Assembly (NCBI GenBank): GCA_900768265.1
Contig: CAAGCF010000008.1
Coordinates: forward strand, 20,380 to 84,379
Source of the DNA: an uncultured Collinsella sp.
GTDB taxonomy: Bacteria > Actinomycetota > Coriobacteriia > Coriobacteriales > Coriobacteriaceae
DNA length: 64,000 nt
Direction: 5' to 3'
The position numbers and the translations under genes are program-made. This document shows, piece after piece, positions 34,288 to 42,946 of the stretch (position 1 is the stretch's first letter; the number at the start of each line of letters is the position of its first letter). A model generated the notes under the pieces. It did no database searches. It had not been told where the DNA came from and saw only the letters and a program-made list of their open reading frames with translations.

Positions 34288-35073
34288 TTATGCGGCGGAG
34301 GAGGAATCGTCCTCGTCCAGGGCGGCGAAGAGCTTCTTGCCGTCAAGGAGACGTGTGGTGACGTTTCTCATGCGGCCGATCTCAACGGTACGCAGCGTGT
34401 CGTCGGCGCCTCGCGCGTCATAGACCGTTCCCAGCAAATACGAGATGCCGTCTCGTTGCTTGATGGCAAAGGGCCGGAGTGTCATCCGCGCCACTTCGAC
34501 CTCTCCGCGTGCCGTGACACTCGAAATATCAAAACTCACCGTGGTTCCGTGGTCGATGGCCTGCTCGATGAGCTCGCAGGCATCGATGCGCTTGACGGGC
34601 GTGCGTGTGGCCTTGGTGGATTTGTCGCCTGCGCTTGGAGCAGGCTCGGGTGCATCGAGGTAGCCGCGAACGTCGGCACTCGCCATGGCGACCAGGTGCT
34701 GCGCCATGCTTTTTCGAATGGCGATGGGCGTAGAGCGGTTGCGCATGACCATGCCGTGGAGCCGGATGATCTCTTCGTCGGTGAGCGGACGGGTCAAGAG
34801 CCGATACCCCACGCCGCGCTTGTATTCAATTTCGTATCCGGCATGGCGAAGTGCGGAGATGGCGGTGTAGATGCTGCGCCGCGCCGCCGAGATGGGCATG
34901 CGGGCGGGGTCGTCGGGATGGGCGAGACGCCGGATCAACTCATCGGAAAGCATGGCCTTGTCCTCGCCGGTGTTTTCGCTTAATAGTTGCAGGATGCGAA
35001 CGGCGCGATAGGCTGCCATCGAGGCGGCGCCCCTCGTCGTGGTCTCGTAAGTTTCAACAGCGGTTTCGGTCAT
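34288..35073 (-). CDS. WYL-domain transcriptional regulator
   Basis: A 261-residue regulator. Residues about 15-95 form a winged HTH ('AAYRAVRILQLLSENTGEDK', 'AARRSIYTAISALRHAGYEI', 'KRGVGYRL'). Residues about 165-250 match a WYL-type ligand-sensing domain ('MTLRPFAIKQRDGISYLLGT'). Between them is a linker rich in Pro, Ser and Lys. I chose the ATG at 35073; a GTG three codons earlier is too close to GGAAAGGA. It lies upstream of the ABC uptake operon on the same strand with a 159-bp gap, so it might regulate it, but no binding site was identified. Confidence 0.75.
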   Translation of the reverse strand: MTETAVETYETTTRGAASMAAYRAVRILQLLSENTGEDKAMLSDELIRRLAHPDDPARMPISAARRSIYTAISALRHAGYEIEYKRGVGYRLLTRPLTDEEIIRLHGMVMRNRSTPIAIRKSMAQHLVAMASADVRGYLDAPEPAPSAGDKSTKATRTPVKRIDACELIEQAIDHGTTVSFDISSVTARGEVEVARMTLRPFAIKQRDGISYLLGTVYDARGADDTLRTVEIGRMRNVTTRLLDGKKLFAALDEDDSSSAA

Positions 35074-35249
35074 GGCGCCCACGTCCTTTCCGTTTTGGGT
35101 GGCGACGGTATGGAGCCTAGGACGCGGGGCTTTCCCAGGGGTGCAGGACGCCCTGGGCGGTCGGTAGCCGTCGGCAAGCGGCGGGTCGAGTTTTCAACAG
35201 CCCTGCCCAACTGACCAAAAACTTGCCAAAAGATTGACGGATGCTGTTG

Positions 35250-35282
35250 AAAAAAGCGCCCCTCGGCTTGCCGAGAGGCGCT
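35250..35282 (-). terminator. asnS terminator
   Basis: On the minus strand AGCGCCTCTCGG pairs with CCGAGGGGCGCT (one mismatch) and is followed by TTTTTTC. A wider inverted repeat TTTTCAACAGC (35191) with GCTGTTGAAAA (35243) lies behind it. Confidence 0.88.
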
Positions 35283-35322
35283 GGCGTGATGCGCTGGAAC
35301 GTGTTTGGTGGCGCTGTGGCGA

Positions 35323-36726
35323 TTAGAAGTCGGCGTTGCCCACGGTGCGCGGGTGCGGCAGGACGTCGCGGATGTTGCCCACGCCGGTCAGATACATGAC
35401 CAAGCGCTCGAAGCCCAGACCGTAGCCGGCGTGCTTGCAGGAACCGTAGCGGCGCAGGTCAAGGTAGTACTTGTACTGCTCGGGATTCATGCCCAGGTCC
35501 TTGATGCGGGCCTCGAGCAGATCCAGGCGCTCCTCGCGCTGGGAGCCGCCGATAATCTCGCCGATACCCGGCACCAGGCAGTCGGCGGCGGCGACGGTCT
35601 TGCCGTCCTCGTTCATGCGCATGTAGAACGCCTTGATCTCGGCCGGGTAGTCGGTTACGAAGGTCGGGCGCTTAAAGTGCTCCTCGGTCAGGAAACGCTC
35701 GTGCTCGGTTTGCAGGTCGATGCCCCAGCTCACGGGATAGTCAAACTTGTGACCGGCGGCGACGGCCTGCTCCAGGATTTCGACGGCCTCGGTATAGGTG
35801 ACGCGGGCAAAGTCGGAGTTTGCCACGTGGTCCAGACGCTCGAGCAGACCCTTGTCCACAAACTTGTTGAGCATATTGAGCTCGTCGGGGCAGGTGGCCA
35901 TAACGTCCTTAAGGACGTACTTGAGCATGGCCTCGGCGTTATCCATGTAGTCGTTAAGGTCGGCAAAGGCCATCTCGGGCTCGATCATCCAAAACTCGGC
36001 GGCGTGGCGCGTGGTGTTGGAGTTTTCGGCGCGGAAGGTGGGGCCAAAGGTGTACACGTCGCCAAAGGCCATGGCAAAGTTCTCGGCATTGAGCTGGCCG
36101 GACACGGTAAGGCTCGCGTGCTTGCCAAAGAAGTCCTGGCTCCAGTCGACCTCGCCGGACTCGGTGAGGGGCGGATTTTTGGGGTCGAGCGTGGTCACGC
36201 GGAACATCTCGCCGGCGCCCTCGCAGTCACTCGTGGTGATGATGGGGGTGTTGACGTAGACAAAGCCCTGCTCCTGGAAGAAGCGGTGGATGGCGGCAGC
36301 CGCGACAGAACGGATGCGGAACACGGCGCGGAACAGGTTGGTGCGCGGGCGCAGGTGCTGCTGGGTGCGCAGGAACTCGACGGTTGCGCGCTTCTTCTGC
36401 AGCGGGTAATCCGGGGCGCTGACGCCCTCGACCTCAATGGAGGTGGCAGAAAGCTCGAAAGGCTGGGGCGCATCGGGGGTCAGCTTGACGGTGCCGGTGC
36501 AAATGAGTGCGGCCGAGACGTTTTGATGGGCGATCTCGTCGTAGTTGTCGAGTGCCTCGCGGTTCATGACGACCTGCAGGTCGCGGAAGCAGCTGCCGTC
36601 GTTGAGCGTAACAAAGCCAAAGTTCTTCATGTCGCGGATGGACTTGACCCAGCCGGCGACGGTGACGGTCTGGCCGCCAAGCGACTCGGCATCGGCGTAA
36701 AGCTGCGCGATTTTGGTGCGGTTCAC
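35323..36726 (-). CDS. asnS: asparaginyl-tRNA synthetase
   Basis: A class IIb synthetase of 467 residues, the length of E. coli AsnRS (466). The OB fold 'VTVAGWVKSIRDMKNFGF' is N-terminal. Motif 2 is 'FTFGPTFRAENSNTTRHAAEF'-like (36000-36060), and motif 3 is 'GYGLGFERLVMYLTGV' at the end. The AsnRS-type 'FWMIEPEMAF' is present, separating it from AspRS. I chose the GTG at 36726 because GGGAGG lies 4 nt upstream; ATGs at 36738 and 36762 would add residues unlike the family. AsnRS implies direct charging of tRNA-Asn in this organism. Confidence 0.95.
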   Translation of the reverse strand: MNRTKIAQLYADAESLGGQTVTVAGWVKSIRDMKNFGFVTLNDGSCFRDLQVVMNREALDNYDEIAHQNVSAALICTGTVKLTPDAPQPFELSATSIEVEGVSAPDYPLQKKRATVEFLRTQQHLRPRTNLFRAVFRIRSVAAAAIHRFFQEQGFVYVNTPIITTSDCEGAGEMFRVTTLDPKNPPLTESGEVDWSQDFFGKHASLTVSGQLNAENFAMAFGDVYTFGPTFRAENSNTTRHAAEFWMIEPEMAFADLNDYMDNAEAMLKYVLKDVMATCPDELNMLNKFVDKGLLERLDHVANSDFARVTYTEAVEILEQAVAAGHKFDYPVSWGIDLQTEHERFLTEEHFKRPTFVTDYPAEIKAFYMRMNEDGKTVAAADCLVPGIGEIIGGSQREERLDLLEARIKDLGMNPEQYKYYLDLRRYGSCKHAGYGLGFERLVMYLTGVGNIRDVLPHPRTVGNADF

Positions 36727-36836
36727 GTATCCTCCCATAACGGTTGAATGATAGTTATCCATACAGTTCGATATTCTAGCAGCTCGGCTCATTTGGGCTA
36801 TACGGATAAGGCATTGGCGGGATGGTTTTTCAAACG

Positions 36837-36871
36837 AAAAGCGCCTGCGGCCAAATGGTCGCGGGCGCTTG
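36837..36871 (-). terminator. terminator after the EIIA gene
   Basis: On the minus strand AAGCGCCCGCG pairs with CGCAGGCGCTT (one mismatch), followed by TTCGTTTG. It sits between the EIIA stop and the asnS leader. Confidence 0.75.
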
Positions 36872-36907
36872 ACGAGGTGCCTTTTGGCTGTGTGGCGCGG
36901 GGCCTGG

Positions 36908-37471
36908 CTACTTGGTCTTGGCAACCAGCAGCGGATCGCCAAGCTTGACGAGCGGATTGCCGCCGATAAGCGTGCCAGACTCGCCGACGTGGTCGATGCT
37001 CTTGAGGCGGTCGAGCTCAGAGATGATGACGGTCACGATGTCCTCGTGACCGGCGGCCTTGATAGCGTTGCGGTCGAAGCTGATGAGCGGCTGGCCGGCC
37101 TTGACCGTGTCACCCATCTCGACAAAGCGGGCAAAACCCTTGCCGTTCATTTCCACGGTGCCCAGGCCAACATGGATGAACACGCGCAGGCCGTCCTCGG
37201 TGATCATGCCGATGGAGTGATTGGTGACGGTGGTGGCGCCGATGCGACCGTTGGCGGGGGCGTAAATGGTGCCGGTAATGGGCTCGATGCCGTAACCCTG
37301 GCCGAGCATGCCCGAGGCGATGGTCTCGTCGGGAACCTCACTCAGATTGACGAGCACGCCGTTGACGGGAGCGTAGATGACGCCTTCGCGGGTGGCGAAG
37401 CTTGCTGCGGGCGGAACGGACGCCTCGCCCGACGAAGTGAACGTGGACTTGAGCGAATCGAGCAGACCCAT
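36908..37471 (-). CDS. crr: PTS glucose-type EIIA component
   Basis: A cytoplasmic phosphocarrier of 187 residues of the EIIA-Glc family. The active-site His lies in 'IHVGLGTVEMNGKGF' and the second His in 'VTNHSIGMI'. 'APVNGVLVNLSEVPDETIAS' and 'VKAGQPLISFD' are standard. A short N-terminal extension (about 35 residues) precedes the domain. I chose the ATG at 37471 with GGAGG upstream. It is free-standing, so it may serve several EIIBC permeases or regulation as Crr does. Confidence 0.9.
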   Translation of the reverse strand: MGLLDSLKSTFTSSGEASVPPAASFATREGVIYAPVNGVLVNLSEVPDETIASGMLGQGYGIEPITGTIYAPANGRIGATTVTNHSIGMITEDGLRVFIHVGLGTVEMNGKGFARFVEMGDTVKAGQPLISFDRNAIKAAGHEDIVTVIISELDRLKSIDHVGESGTLIGGNPLVKLGDPLLVAKTK

Positions 37472-37717
37472 AGATGCCTCCAACGTATCAGGCGTGCATG
37501 TTGCACGCGTGTGGTTTGCCGGAAACGTTTCGTACGTGTTTCCCAGCACGGTCAGCGCTCCTATTTTACGCTGCCCAACGATACCTCTGAACAGCGATTT
37601 TGTGATATATCAGTTGAAGGCCAACTTATTGCGGGGGTGTTTCTGCGCCGCGGGCTCAAGTGGGGTACGCTAAGGTGCGAAAAACGAGTGCGCACGAATC
37701 GCACGGAGGGAGCACCT

Positions 37718-38620
37718 ATGATTATTGAGAACCATGCGCTGTGGGGCGAGGAGCCGACCGAGGATTATCCGGCGACGTTTACGTATCTGGGTGCCGAGCC
37801 GCTGCCCGATAAGCCGAATGGCCGTCGCCCGGCAGTGATTATCTGCGGCGGGGGCGCGTTTACGCACATCGCTCCGCACGAGCAAGATCCGGTGGCATTT
37901 GCGTTTTTGGATCACGGGTACCAGGCCTTTGTGCTCAACTATGTCACGAGTGCCACAGGCGACGTGAGTTTTCCGCATCCCCAGGCAGATCTTGCCAAGA
38001 TGGTCGCCACGGTGCGTGCGAATGCTGACGAGTGGCATGTCGACCCCAAGCGCGTGTGCGTCGTGGGTTTTTCAGCGGGCGGCATGATTTGCGCTTCGCT
38101 GGCGACGCAGTGGAAGAGCGGTCCCTTCGCGGCGCTTGCCGGAGCGCGTCCGGACGACATCCGTCCCGACGCCGTGGTGCTGGGCTATCCGTTGCTCGAC
38201 TTTGCCTATGTGCGCGACATGCAGACGCGCGATCCGCGCATTGACCTGCGCGTGCCCAAGACGGGCGGCAAGACGGGGCGCGATCTGCTCAACGACTACC
38301 TGTCGATGGTGACGGGCGGCGAGGCGACTGACGAACACTTGGCCGATATCTGTCCCACCACGCATGTTTCGCGCCAGATGCCGCCGACCTTTGTGTGGGG
38401 CGTATCCGACGACAAAACGGCGCCGATCGCGCAGGTCTATCCGTTTGCGCAGCGCATGGCCGAGGAGGGCGTTGCGTGCGAGATGCACGTCTTTGACCAG
38501 GGCGGCCACGGCCTTTCGCTCGGCAACGCCAACACCGCGGTCGACAACGAGGACAAGCAGGTGGCGGTCCGCCCCTGGATTCGCCTAGCCTTCCGTTTCC
38601 TGGAGCGCCACGGTTTTTAG
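37718..38620 (+). CDS. alpha/beta hydrolase (acetyl-esterase type)
   Basis: A cytoplasmic serine hydrolase of 300 residues of the BD-FAE/pectin acetylesterase-like group. The oxyanion segment 'VIICGGGAFTHIAPHEQDP' resembles HGGG. The nucleophile elbow is 'VVGFSAGGMICASL'. The acid and base probably lie in 'WGVSDDKTAPI' and 'FDQGGHGLSLG'. These motifs suit removal of acetyl groups from carbohydrates. I chose the ATG at 37718 with GGAGGG upstream; the frame stays open for 850 bp upstream but only as the reverse of crr. No signal peptide is seen. Confidence 0.85.
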   Translation: MIIENHALWGEEPTEDYPATFTYLGAEPLPDKPNGRRPAVIICGGGAFTHIAPHEQDPVAFAFLDHGYQAFVLNYVTSATGDVSFPHPQADLAKMVATVRANADEWHVDPKRVCVVGFSAGGMICASLATQWKSGPFAALAGARPDDIRPDAVVLGYPLLDFAYVRDMQTRDPRIDLRVPKTGGKTGRDLLNDYLSMVTGGEATDEHLADICPTTHVSRQMPPTFVWGVSDDKTAPIAQVYPFAQRMAEEGVACEMHVFDQGGHGLSLGNANTAVDNEDKQVAVRPWIRLAFRFLERHGF

Positions 38621-38630
38621 CCTGCGCAGC

Positions 38631-38698
38631 ACGAGAGTGGATAATCTCCCGTTTTTTGGTCTGTTTTTCGACAAAAACGGGAGATTATCCACTCTCGT
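38631..38698. repeat. palindromic repeat H, copy 2
   Basis: Perfect 26-bp arms around a 16-nt loop, starting 10 bp after the esterase stop. The arms contain GAGTGGATAATCTCCCGTTT. The outer bases differ from copy 1 (CGAGAGTGG versus GAACGTGG) but are paired. Confidence 0.85.
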
Positions 38699-38702
38699 TG
38701 TT

Positions 38703-38735
38703 TTGGTGCAAGGGGGACAGGTTACTTTGCACCAA
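38703..38735. repeat. CTGTCCC repeat R, copy 6 (opposite orientation)
   Basis: TTGGTGCAA and TTTGCACCAA arms flank GGGGGACAGGTTAC, the complement of the family core. It adjoins repeat H copy 2. A degenerate match occurs at 42351-42382. Confidence 0.7.
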
Positions 38736-38788
38736 TATTTTTGACGGCGCCGATGCCATGAGTTGGGTCGGCGCCGATCTTTGTATTT

Positions 38789-39439
38789 CTACCAAACGGT
38801 GAACTGGGCGTTCTCCGTGTTCCAATGGACATCGCGAACGTAGTCTCGCACGCCCGCCGCATCTCGCGCTTCGAACAGCTCAAGAATATGGGCATGCTCG
38901 GCATTGGCTATACCCAGCAGTTTGCACGCCGTCTCCTGATCGACGGTCTCGTAATCGCGCTTGATAAAGCAGCGCTCGAGTTGCGAAATCATGTCGCGCA
39001 GACGGTCGTTGCCGCAGCGGTTAAAGTACGTAAGGTGAAAGTCCCGCTGAATGTCGTCGTACTTTCGGATAAGACCGCCCTGGATCGCAAGGTCCATGGA
39101 TCCAACCAAAAACTTTAGCTGCATGATATCTTCTTCGGTCAGGAGGGGACATGCGAGGTATGCTGCCTGTCCGTCGAGCGGCCCCATAATCTCAAAGACT
39201 TCAACAGCATTTTGCTGATCGAACCCACGGACGCGGAATCCGCGGCGGGGGAGATTGTCCAGATAGCCATCGCTTGCCAGTTGGATGAGCGCCTCGCGAA
39301 CCGGCGTGCGCGATACGCCCATGGCGTCGCAGATCGCTTGCTCGCTCACGCGGTCGCCGGCCGAAAGCTCGCCGGCGTCTATACGGCTCGAAATATAGTC
39401 GTATACGTGATCCTTCAAGGGTCTTCTGAGCGTTTCCAT
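38789..39439 (-). CDS. GntR-family (FCD) transcriptional regulator
   Basis: A 216-residue regulator. The winged HTH is N-terminal ('DHVYDYISSRIDAGELSAGD' and 'AICDAMGVSRTPVREALIQL'). The FCD ligand domain follows with acidic and His residues suited to metal-carboxylate binding ('DIQRDFHLTYFNRCGN' and 'NAEHAHILELF'). It is divergent from ddaH. A TGTAT-N5-ATACA site lies between them, and a TGTAT half-site lies close to its own start, so it probably controls the ddaH-permease genes and itself. Confidence 0.88.
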   Translation of the reverse strand: METLRRPLKDHVYDYISSRIDAGELSAGDRVSEQAICDAMGVSRTPVREALIQLASDGYLDNLPRRGFRVRGFDQQNAVEVFEIMGPLDGQAAYLACPLLTEEDIMQLKFLVGSMDLAIQGGLIRKYDDIQRDFHLTYFNRCGNDRLRDMISQLERCFIKRDYETVDQETACKLLGIANAEHAHILELFEARDAAGVRDYVRDVHWNTENAQFTVW

Positions 39440-39587
39440 GAGCTTATATTCCCTGACTGTATATTTTCAAAAATAAATACGTTTCGTTTGAATGGGCTAA
39501 TTGAATTATAGAACGACCAGATAAATCGCGCTACTTAACACTAAGAAGCGAAAATACGCTCACCGAGAAATACCTACCGTTCAGGAT

Positions 39588-39602
39588 TGTATACAATATA
39601 CA
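39588..39602 (+). promoter_or_regulatory. GntR-type operator before ddaH
   Basis: TGTAT-ACAAT-ATACA is a perfect inverted repeat 91 bp upstream of ddaH, and it contains TTGTATACAA. This fits sites of FCD-type GntR regulators. The 39440-39693 intergenic region holds no gene. Confidence 0.6.
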
Positions 39603-39693
39603 AAACTGTAAAGACACCCTAAGATAGAGCCAACAAAAGGAAGGCGGGCGCAAGGAAGCCCGCTCTTCGCTAAGAGATCCAAGGAGGATCATC

Positions 39694-40470
39694 ATGACCA
39701 AGTTCAGCCACGTCATCATTCGTCGTCCCGGCAAGTCTCTGAGCAATGGCATCACGAGCGCCCCCGAGCTTGGCCAGCCCATCTACGAGCGCGCTATCGA
39801 GGAGCACTATGATTACGAGCACGCGCTCGAGCAGTGCGGCGTTGACGTGTCGGTGCTGCCGGCGCTTGAGCAGTATCCCGACAGCTGTTTTGTCGAGGAT
39901 CCGGCCGTCATTACTCGCTGCGGCGCCATCATTACCAATCCCGGTGCCGACAGCCGCAACGGCGAGAAGGACGAGATCGAGCCGGTCGTTCGTCGCTTCT
40001 TTGACGACGAGCATGTGAAGCACATTGTTTCCCCCGGCACGCTCGACGGTGGCGACGTCATGATGGTCGGCGACCATTTCTACGTCGGTCGCTCTGCTCG
40101 CACCAACGAAGAGGGCATCCGCCAGTTCTGCGAGATCCTCGAGGGCTGGGGCCTCGAGGGTTCCGAGGTTCCGCTGGAGGAGGTCCTGCACCTCAAGACG
40201 GGCGTCAACTACATCGAGGACAACAACATGCTCGTCTCCGGTGAGTTTATCGATAAGCCTGATTTTGCCCAGTACAACAAGATCGTTGTGCCCGAGGACG
40301 AGGCCTATGGCGCCAACTGCATCTGGGTCAACGGTACGGTTATCGTTGCCGAGGGCTATCCGACCGTGCTTAAGGCCGTGCAGGATCTGGGCTACAAGAC
40401 GCTCGTTGTCGACACCTCCGAGTATCGCAAGGTCGACGGTGGCCTCTCCTGCCTGTCGCTGCGCTTCTAA
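39694..40470 (+). CDS. dimethylargininase (DDAH)/arginine deiminase-like hydrolase
   Basis: A guanidino-group hydrolase of 258 residues, most like DDAH, which makes citrulline and a methylamine from methylated arginines. Active-site elements are visible: 'QYPDSCFVEDPAV' (substrate-binding Asp/Glu), 'VSPGTLDGGDVMMVG', the catalytic His in 'VLHLKTGVNYIED' and the catalytic Cys in the closing 'GLSCLSLRF'. The short length fits DDAH rather than ArcA (about 410). It is followed by an APC amino-acid permease, so import and hydrolysis are linked. AGGAGG precedes the ATG. Confidence 0.87.
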   Translation: MTKFSHVIIRRPGKSLSNGITSAPELGQPIYERAIEEHYDYEHALEQCGVDVSVLPALEQYPDSCFVEDPAVITRCGAIITNPGADSRNGEKDEIEPVVRRFFDDEHVKHIVSPGTLDGGDVMMVGDHFYVGRSARTNEEGIRQFCEILEGWGLEGSEVPLEEVLHLKTGVNYIEDNNMLVSGEFIDKPDFAQYNKIVVPEDEAYGANCIWVNGTVIVAEGYPTVLKAVQDLGYKTLVVDTSEYRKVDGGLSCLSLRF

Positions 40471-40505
40471 TGCGGTCGCTGTACTAGCTTAATGATCGCT
40501 TGATC

Positions 40506-40546
40506 GATGGCCCGGCACCCGATTCGGGACGTCCGGGCCATCTTTA
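40506..40546 (+). terminator. terminator between ddaH and the permease gene
   Basis: GATGGCCCGG and CCGGGCCATC form a perfect 10-bp stem with a 17-nt loop, followed by TTTAT. Permease expression probably depends on read-through. Confidence 0.8.
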
Positions 40547-40578
40547 TGCGGTTATTTGATTGAGGGGGTGCACATATA

Positions 40579-42042
40579 ATGGCCTCTAAAACTTGTAACG
40601 ATGAGATTATCGACCCCAATGGTCTGGATCTCTTTCGTCTGACCATGATGGTCATCACTGCGAGCATTTGCGGCGGTATCTTCTCTCTTGCCGGCGATAT
40701 GGCGGCAGGCGGAGCCAATACCGGCGCAGTTATCGTCTCGTGGGGAATTTGCTTTATTGGTGTCTTTGCGCTGATGATGGTGTTCAACGGTTTGTCTCAG
40801 GCTCGTCCCGACTTGACTGGCGGTATCTATGCGTACGCCGCCGCCGGTTTTGGCGATTACGTTGGATTCAACTCCGCTTGGGGCTACTGGATCAGCGCGT
40901 GTCTTTCCAACGTGAGCTTTGCACTCTTGCTGTTTAGCGCGCTGGGCTATTTCTTCCCCGCGTTTGGCACGGGCAACAATCTGCTTTCCATCATCTGCGC
41001 TAGCGCGTTTCTGTGGTTCCTTACCGCTCTCGTGCTTCGTGGCGTTAAGGAAGCCGCGGGCATTAACACGATCGTCACGTTGGCGAAGTTGGTTCCGCTG
41101 GGACTCTTTGTGCTGAGCATTGTGCTCCTGGGTAAGTTCAACGTCGACATCTTTATGGACAACTTCTGGGGAGAGCCGGCTGGTCCTGCGTTTGGCGAGC
41201 AGGTTGTCTCGACCATGATTGCCCTTGTTTGGGTCTTCACGGGCATCGAGGGCGCTGTCGTCATCTCGGGCCGTGCAAAGTATGTGCGCGACGTCGGTCG
41301 TTCGACAGCGCTTGGATTTGCGGCCGTGTTCACGCTGTATCTGATTATCTCGATGCTGTCGCTCGGCATTATGCCGCGCGAGGAAATGGCGCAACTTGCA
41401 ACGCCCTCCATGGCGGGAATTCTCGAGTGCGCAATCGGTCCGGTTGGTGCTGCCATCGTAAACCTTGGCGTTATTCTCTCGCTGGTCGGCGCGATGCTGG
41501 GCTACGTCATCATCGCATCTGAGACGCCGTTTGAGGCGGCGCGACAGGGCTCCTTCCCGTTGGCGTTTGCTAAGACAAACAAGCATGACGCCCCGGTGGT
41601 AACGATTCTCGTGAGTTCCGGCATCACGCAGCTTTTCTTGATTGTGTCGTATGTGGCGGCGAGCACCTATCAGTTCTTCTATAGCTGCGCGGTTAACACG
41701 ATTCTGGTTCCGTATGTCTGTTCGGCTGCCTATTACATGGTGATCGGTTGGAAGAACGAGCATTTGGACGGGCCGCACGCGCCGAGTGTCGGCAAAGCAC
41801 GCTTCTTCGGTACGCTCGGCTTTATCTACACGCTGTTCCTGGTGTGGTCGACGGGCCTCCAGGGTGTCATGATCACGACGATCCTTTTTGCCCCGGCCAT
41901 CCCCGTCTATATTGCGGGTGAGCGAGGCCGCGGCAAGCAGGTGCTTCCGCATCTGCACGACAAGCTAATCGCAGCAGTGGTTATTGTCGTGGCAGTCATC
42001 TCGTTGTATCTGCACTTCTCCGGCATTGCGCCGATTGTCTAA
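40579..42042 (+). CDS. APC-superfamily amino-acid permease (ArcD-like antiporter)
   Basis: An inner-membrane transporter of 487 residues with about 12 helices. The first helix carries 'ASICGGIFSLAGDMAAGG', the substrate-backbone-binding GGI-type motif of basic amino-acid antiporters. 'GGIYAYAAAGFGDYVGFNSA' and 'WVFTGIEGAVVISGRAK' match the arginine/ornithine group. Next to dimethylargininase, it may import methylarginine or exchange it for citrulline or another product. The exact substrate cannot be read. GAGGGGGTG lies upstream of the ATG. Confidence 0.87.
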   Translation: MASKTCNDEIIDPNGLDLFRLTMMVITASICGGIFSLAGDMAAGGANTGAVIVSWGICFIGVFALMMVFNGLSQARPDLTGGIYAYAAAGFGDYVGFNSAWGYWISACLSNVSFALLLFSALGYFFPAFGTGNNLLSIICASAFLWFLTALVLRGVKEAAGINTIVTLAKLVPLGLFVLSIVLLGKFNVDIFMDNFWGEPAGPAFGEQVVSTMIALVWVFTGIEGAVVISGRAKYVRDVGRSTALGFAAVFTLYLIISMLSLGIMPREEMAQLATPSMAGILECAIGPVGAAIVNLGVILSLVGAMLGYVIIASETPFEAARQGSFPLAFAKTNKHDAPVVTILVSSGITQLFLIVSYVAASTYQFFYSCAVNTILVPYVCSAAYYMVIGWKNEHLDGPHAPSVGKARFFGTLGFIYTLFLVWSTGLQGVMITTILFAPAIPVYIAGERGRGKQVLPHLHDKLIAAVVIVVAVISLYLHFSGIAPIV

Positions 42043-42153
42043 GGCTACGGCGAGCTTCGTTGCTTGGTAAGCCGGCGGGCATCGCGTATCGGTGCTGCTC
42101 GGCATTCCATAACTGATGTGGGTCTCTATTACGTGCCTTTGTGAGCGCCCACC

Positions 42154-42195
42154 AGGCCCGCGCCGGTGACATTTGTTGCCAGCGCGGGCCTTTGC
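42154..42195 (+). terminator. permease terminator
   Basis: AGGCCCGCGC and GCGCGGGCCT form a 10-bp stem with an 18-nt loop, then TTTGC. It is followed directly by repeat P copy 1. Confidence 0.8.
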
Positions 42196-42196
42196 G

Positions 42197-42261
42197 GTTG
42201 CGGTGAAATAGTTCCTGTTTTTGCTGGTTAAAGCCTCAAACAGGAACTATTCCACCGCAAC
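42197..42261. repeat. palindromic repeat P, copy 1 (65 nt)
   Basis: GTTGCGGTGAAATAGTTCC and its near-complement enclose a loop; the total length is exactly 65 nt. Copy 2 at 46645-46709 is also 65 nt and shares the outer GTTGCGGTG(A/G)AATA, while the inner stem has a different sequence that still pairs. The rest of 42262-42504 has no gene; a degenerate R repeat lies at 42351-42382. Confidence 0.85.
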
Positions 42262-42350
42262 TTGTTTTGATTCGCTGGGGGATCGGAGGAAGCGACGATC
42301 CGGAATCCACCTGCACGGTCGTCGCTCCGCATCCCGTCCGTTGGCGCAAA

Positions 42351-42382
42351 TGGTGCCAAATGTAATCTGTCCTCCTTGCACG
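42351..42382. repeat. degenerate CTGTCCC repeat (R copy 7)
   Basis: TGGTGCCAAATGTAATCTGT followed by CCTCCTTGCAC matches the complement of copy 6 with about five differences that break the stem. It appears to be a decayed copy. Confidence 0.5.
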
Positions 42383-42504
42383 CTTGTTCCCCTCGCAGCA
42401 ATCTGTTGATTGAACGTCATTTTATGCTCGCGGTTTCTGGGAAACCGTCTCGCAGCAAAGTAGACTAGATAGCCATTTCAAAAAGTCTGCTTAGAGGAGG
42501 AGCC

Positions 42505-42825
42505 ATGCTTGAGGGTACGTATGTGGTTTCGGCCCAGACGCTGGTGGGGAGTAAACGCGGCGAGGTGACGTTTTCACATGGGGTGAACGGCGTGCTCAGG
42601 GCAGTACTAAACGTCAGGGGTCTCAATATCGCTCTCTCGAGTGCCCGCGCTGAGGGCGATTTCTTTGAGCTCTCGGGTACTATCTCCCACGTCTTGATGG
42701 GCAAGGCGCCCTTTACATGCACGGGGTCAGTCGAGGGTGATCGACTCACTGCTACCGCGCGGTCGGGTTCCGTTTCGATCTCGCTGAGCGGTATGCGCAA
42801 AGAGCTTTCGGGGCGCACCGCATAA
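42505..42825 (+). CDS. small protein of unknown function
   Basis: A 106-residue protein with GAGGAGGAG before its ATG and codon use like its neighbours, so it is probably real. The sequence alternates polar and hydrophobic residues ('LEGTYVVSAQTLVGSKRGEV', 'TATARSGSVSISLSG'), which suggests a beta-sandwich or half-barrel of about eight strands. There is no signal peptide, membrane helix or Cys pair. It is not recognised. It lies alone 121 bp before feoAB and could be co-regulated, but nothing shows this. Confidence 0.7.
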   Translation: MLEGTYVVSAQTLVGSKRGEVTFSHGVNGVLRAVLNVRGLNIALSSARAEGDFFELSGTISHVLMGKAPFTCTGSVEGDRLTATARSGSVSISLSGMRKELSGRTA

Positions 42826-42946
42826 AGTTTGCGCAGGTAAACATCGATATTTGACTTTATAAAATAGTTCAGAGCGCTATCATTTGTCGTTACGAGTTGG
42901 TTAGCCCCGGTAAACGGTTAACCGCGTCTAACGAAAGGATGAGCGC

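Noticed and set aside
35191..35253. DnaA-box-like TTTTCAACAG inverted repeat
   Set aside because: The sequence does not match the TTATCCACA consensus, is not clustered, and lies beside an asnS terminator rather than dnaA or dnaN.
36869..37717. N-terminal extension of the esterase frame over the crr gene
   Set aside because: The frame is open only because it reads the complement of crr. The start at 37718 has a good ribosome binding site and matches the family length.
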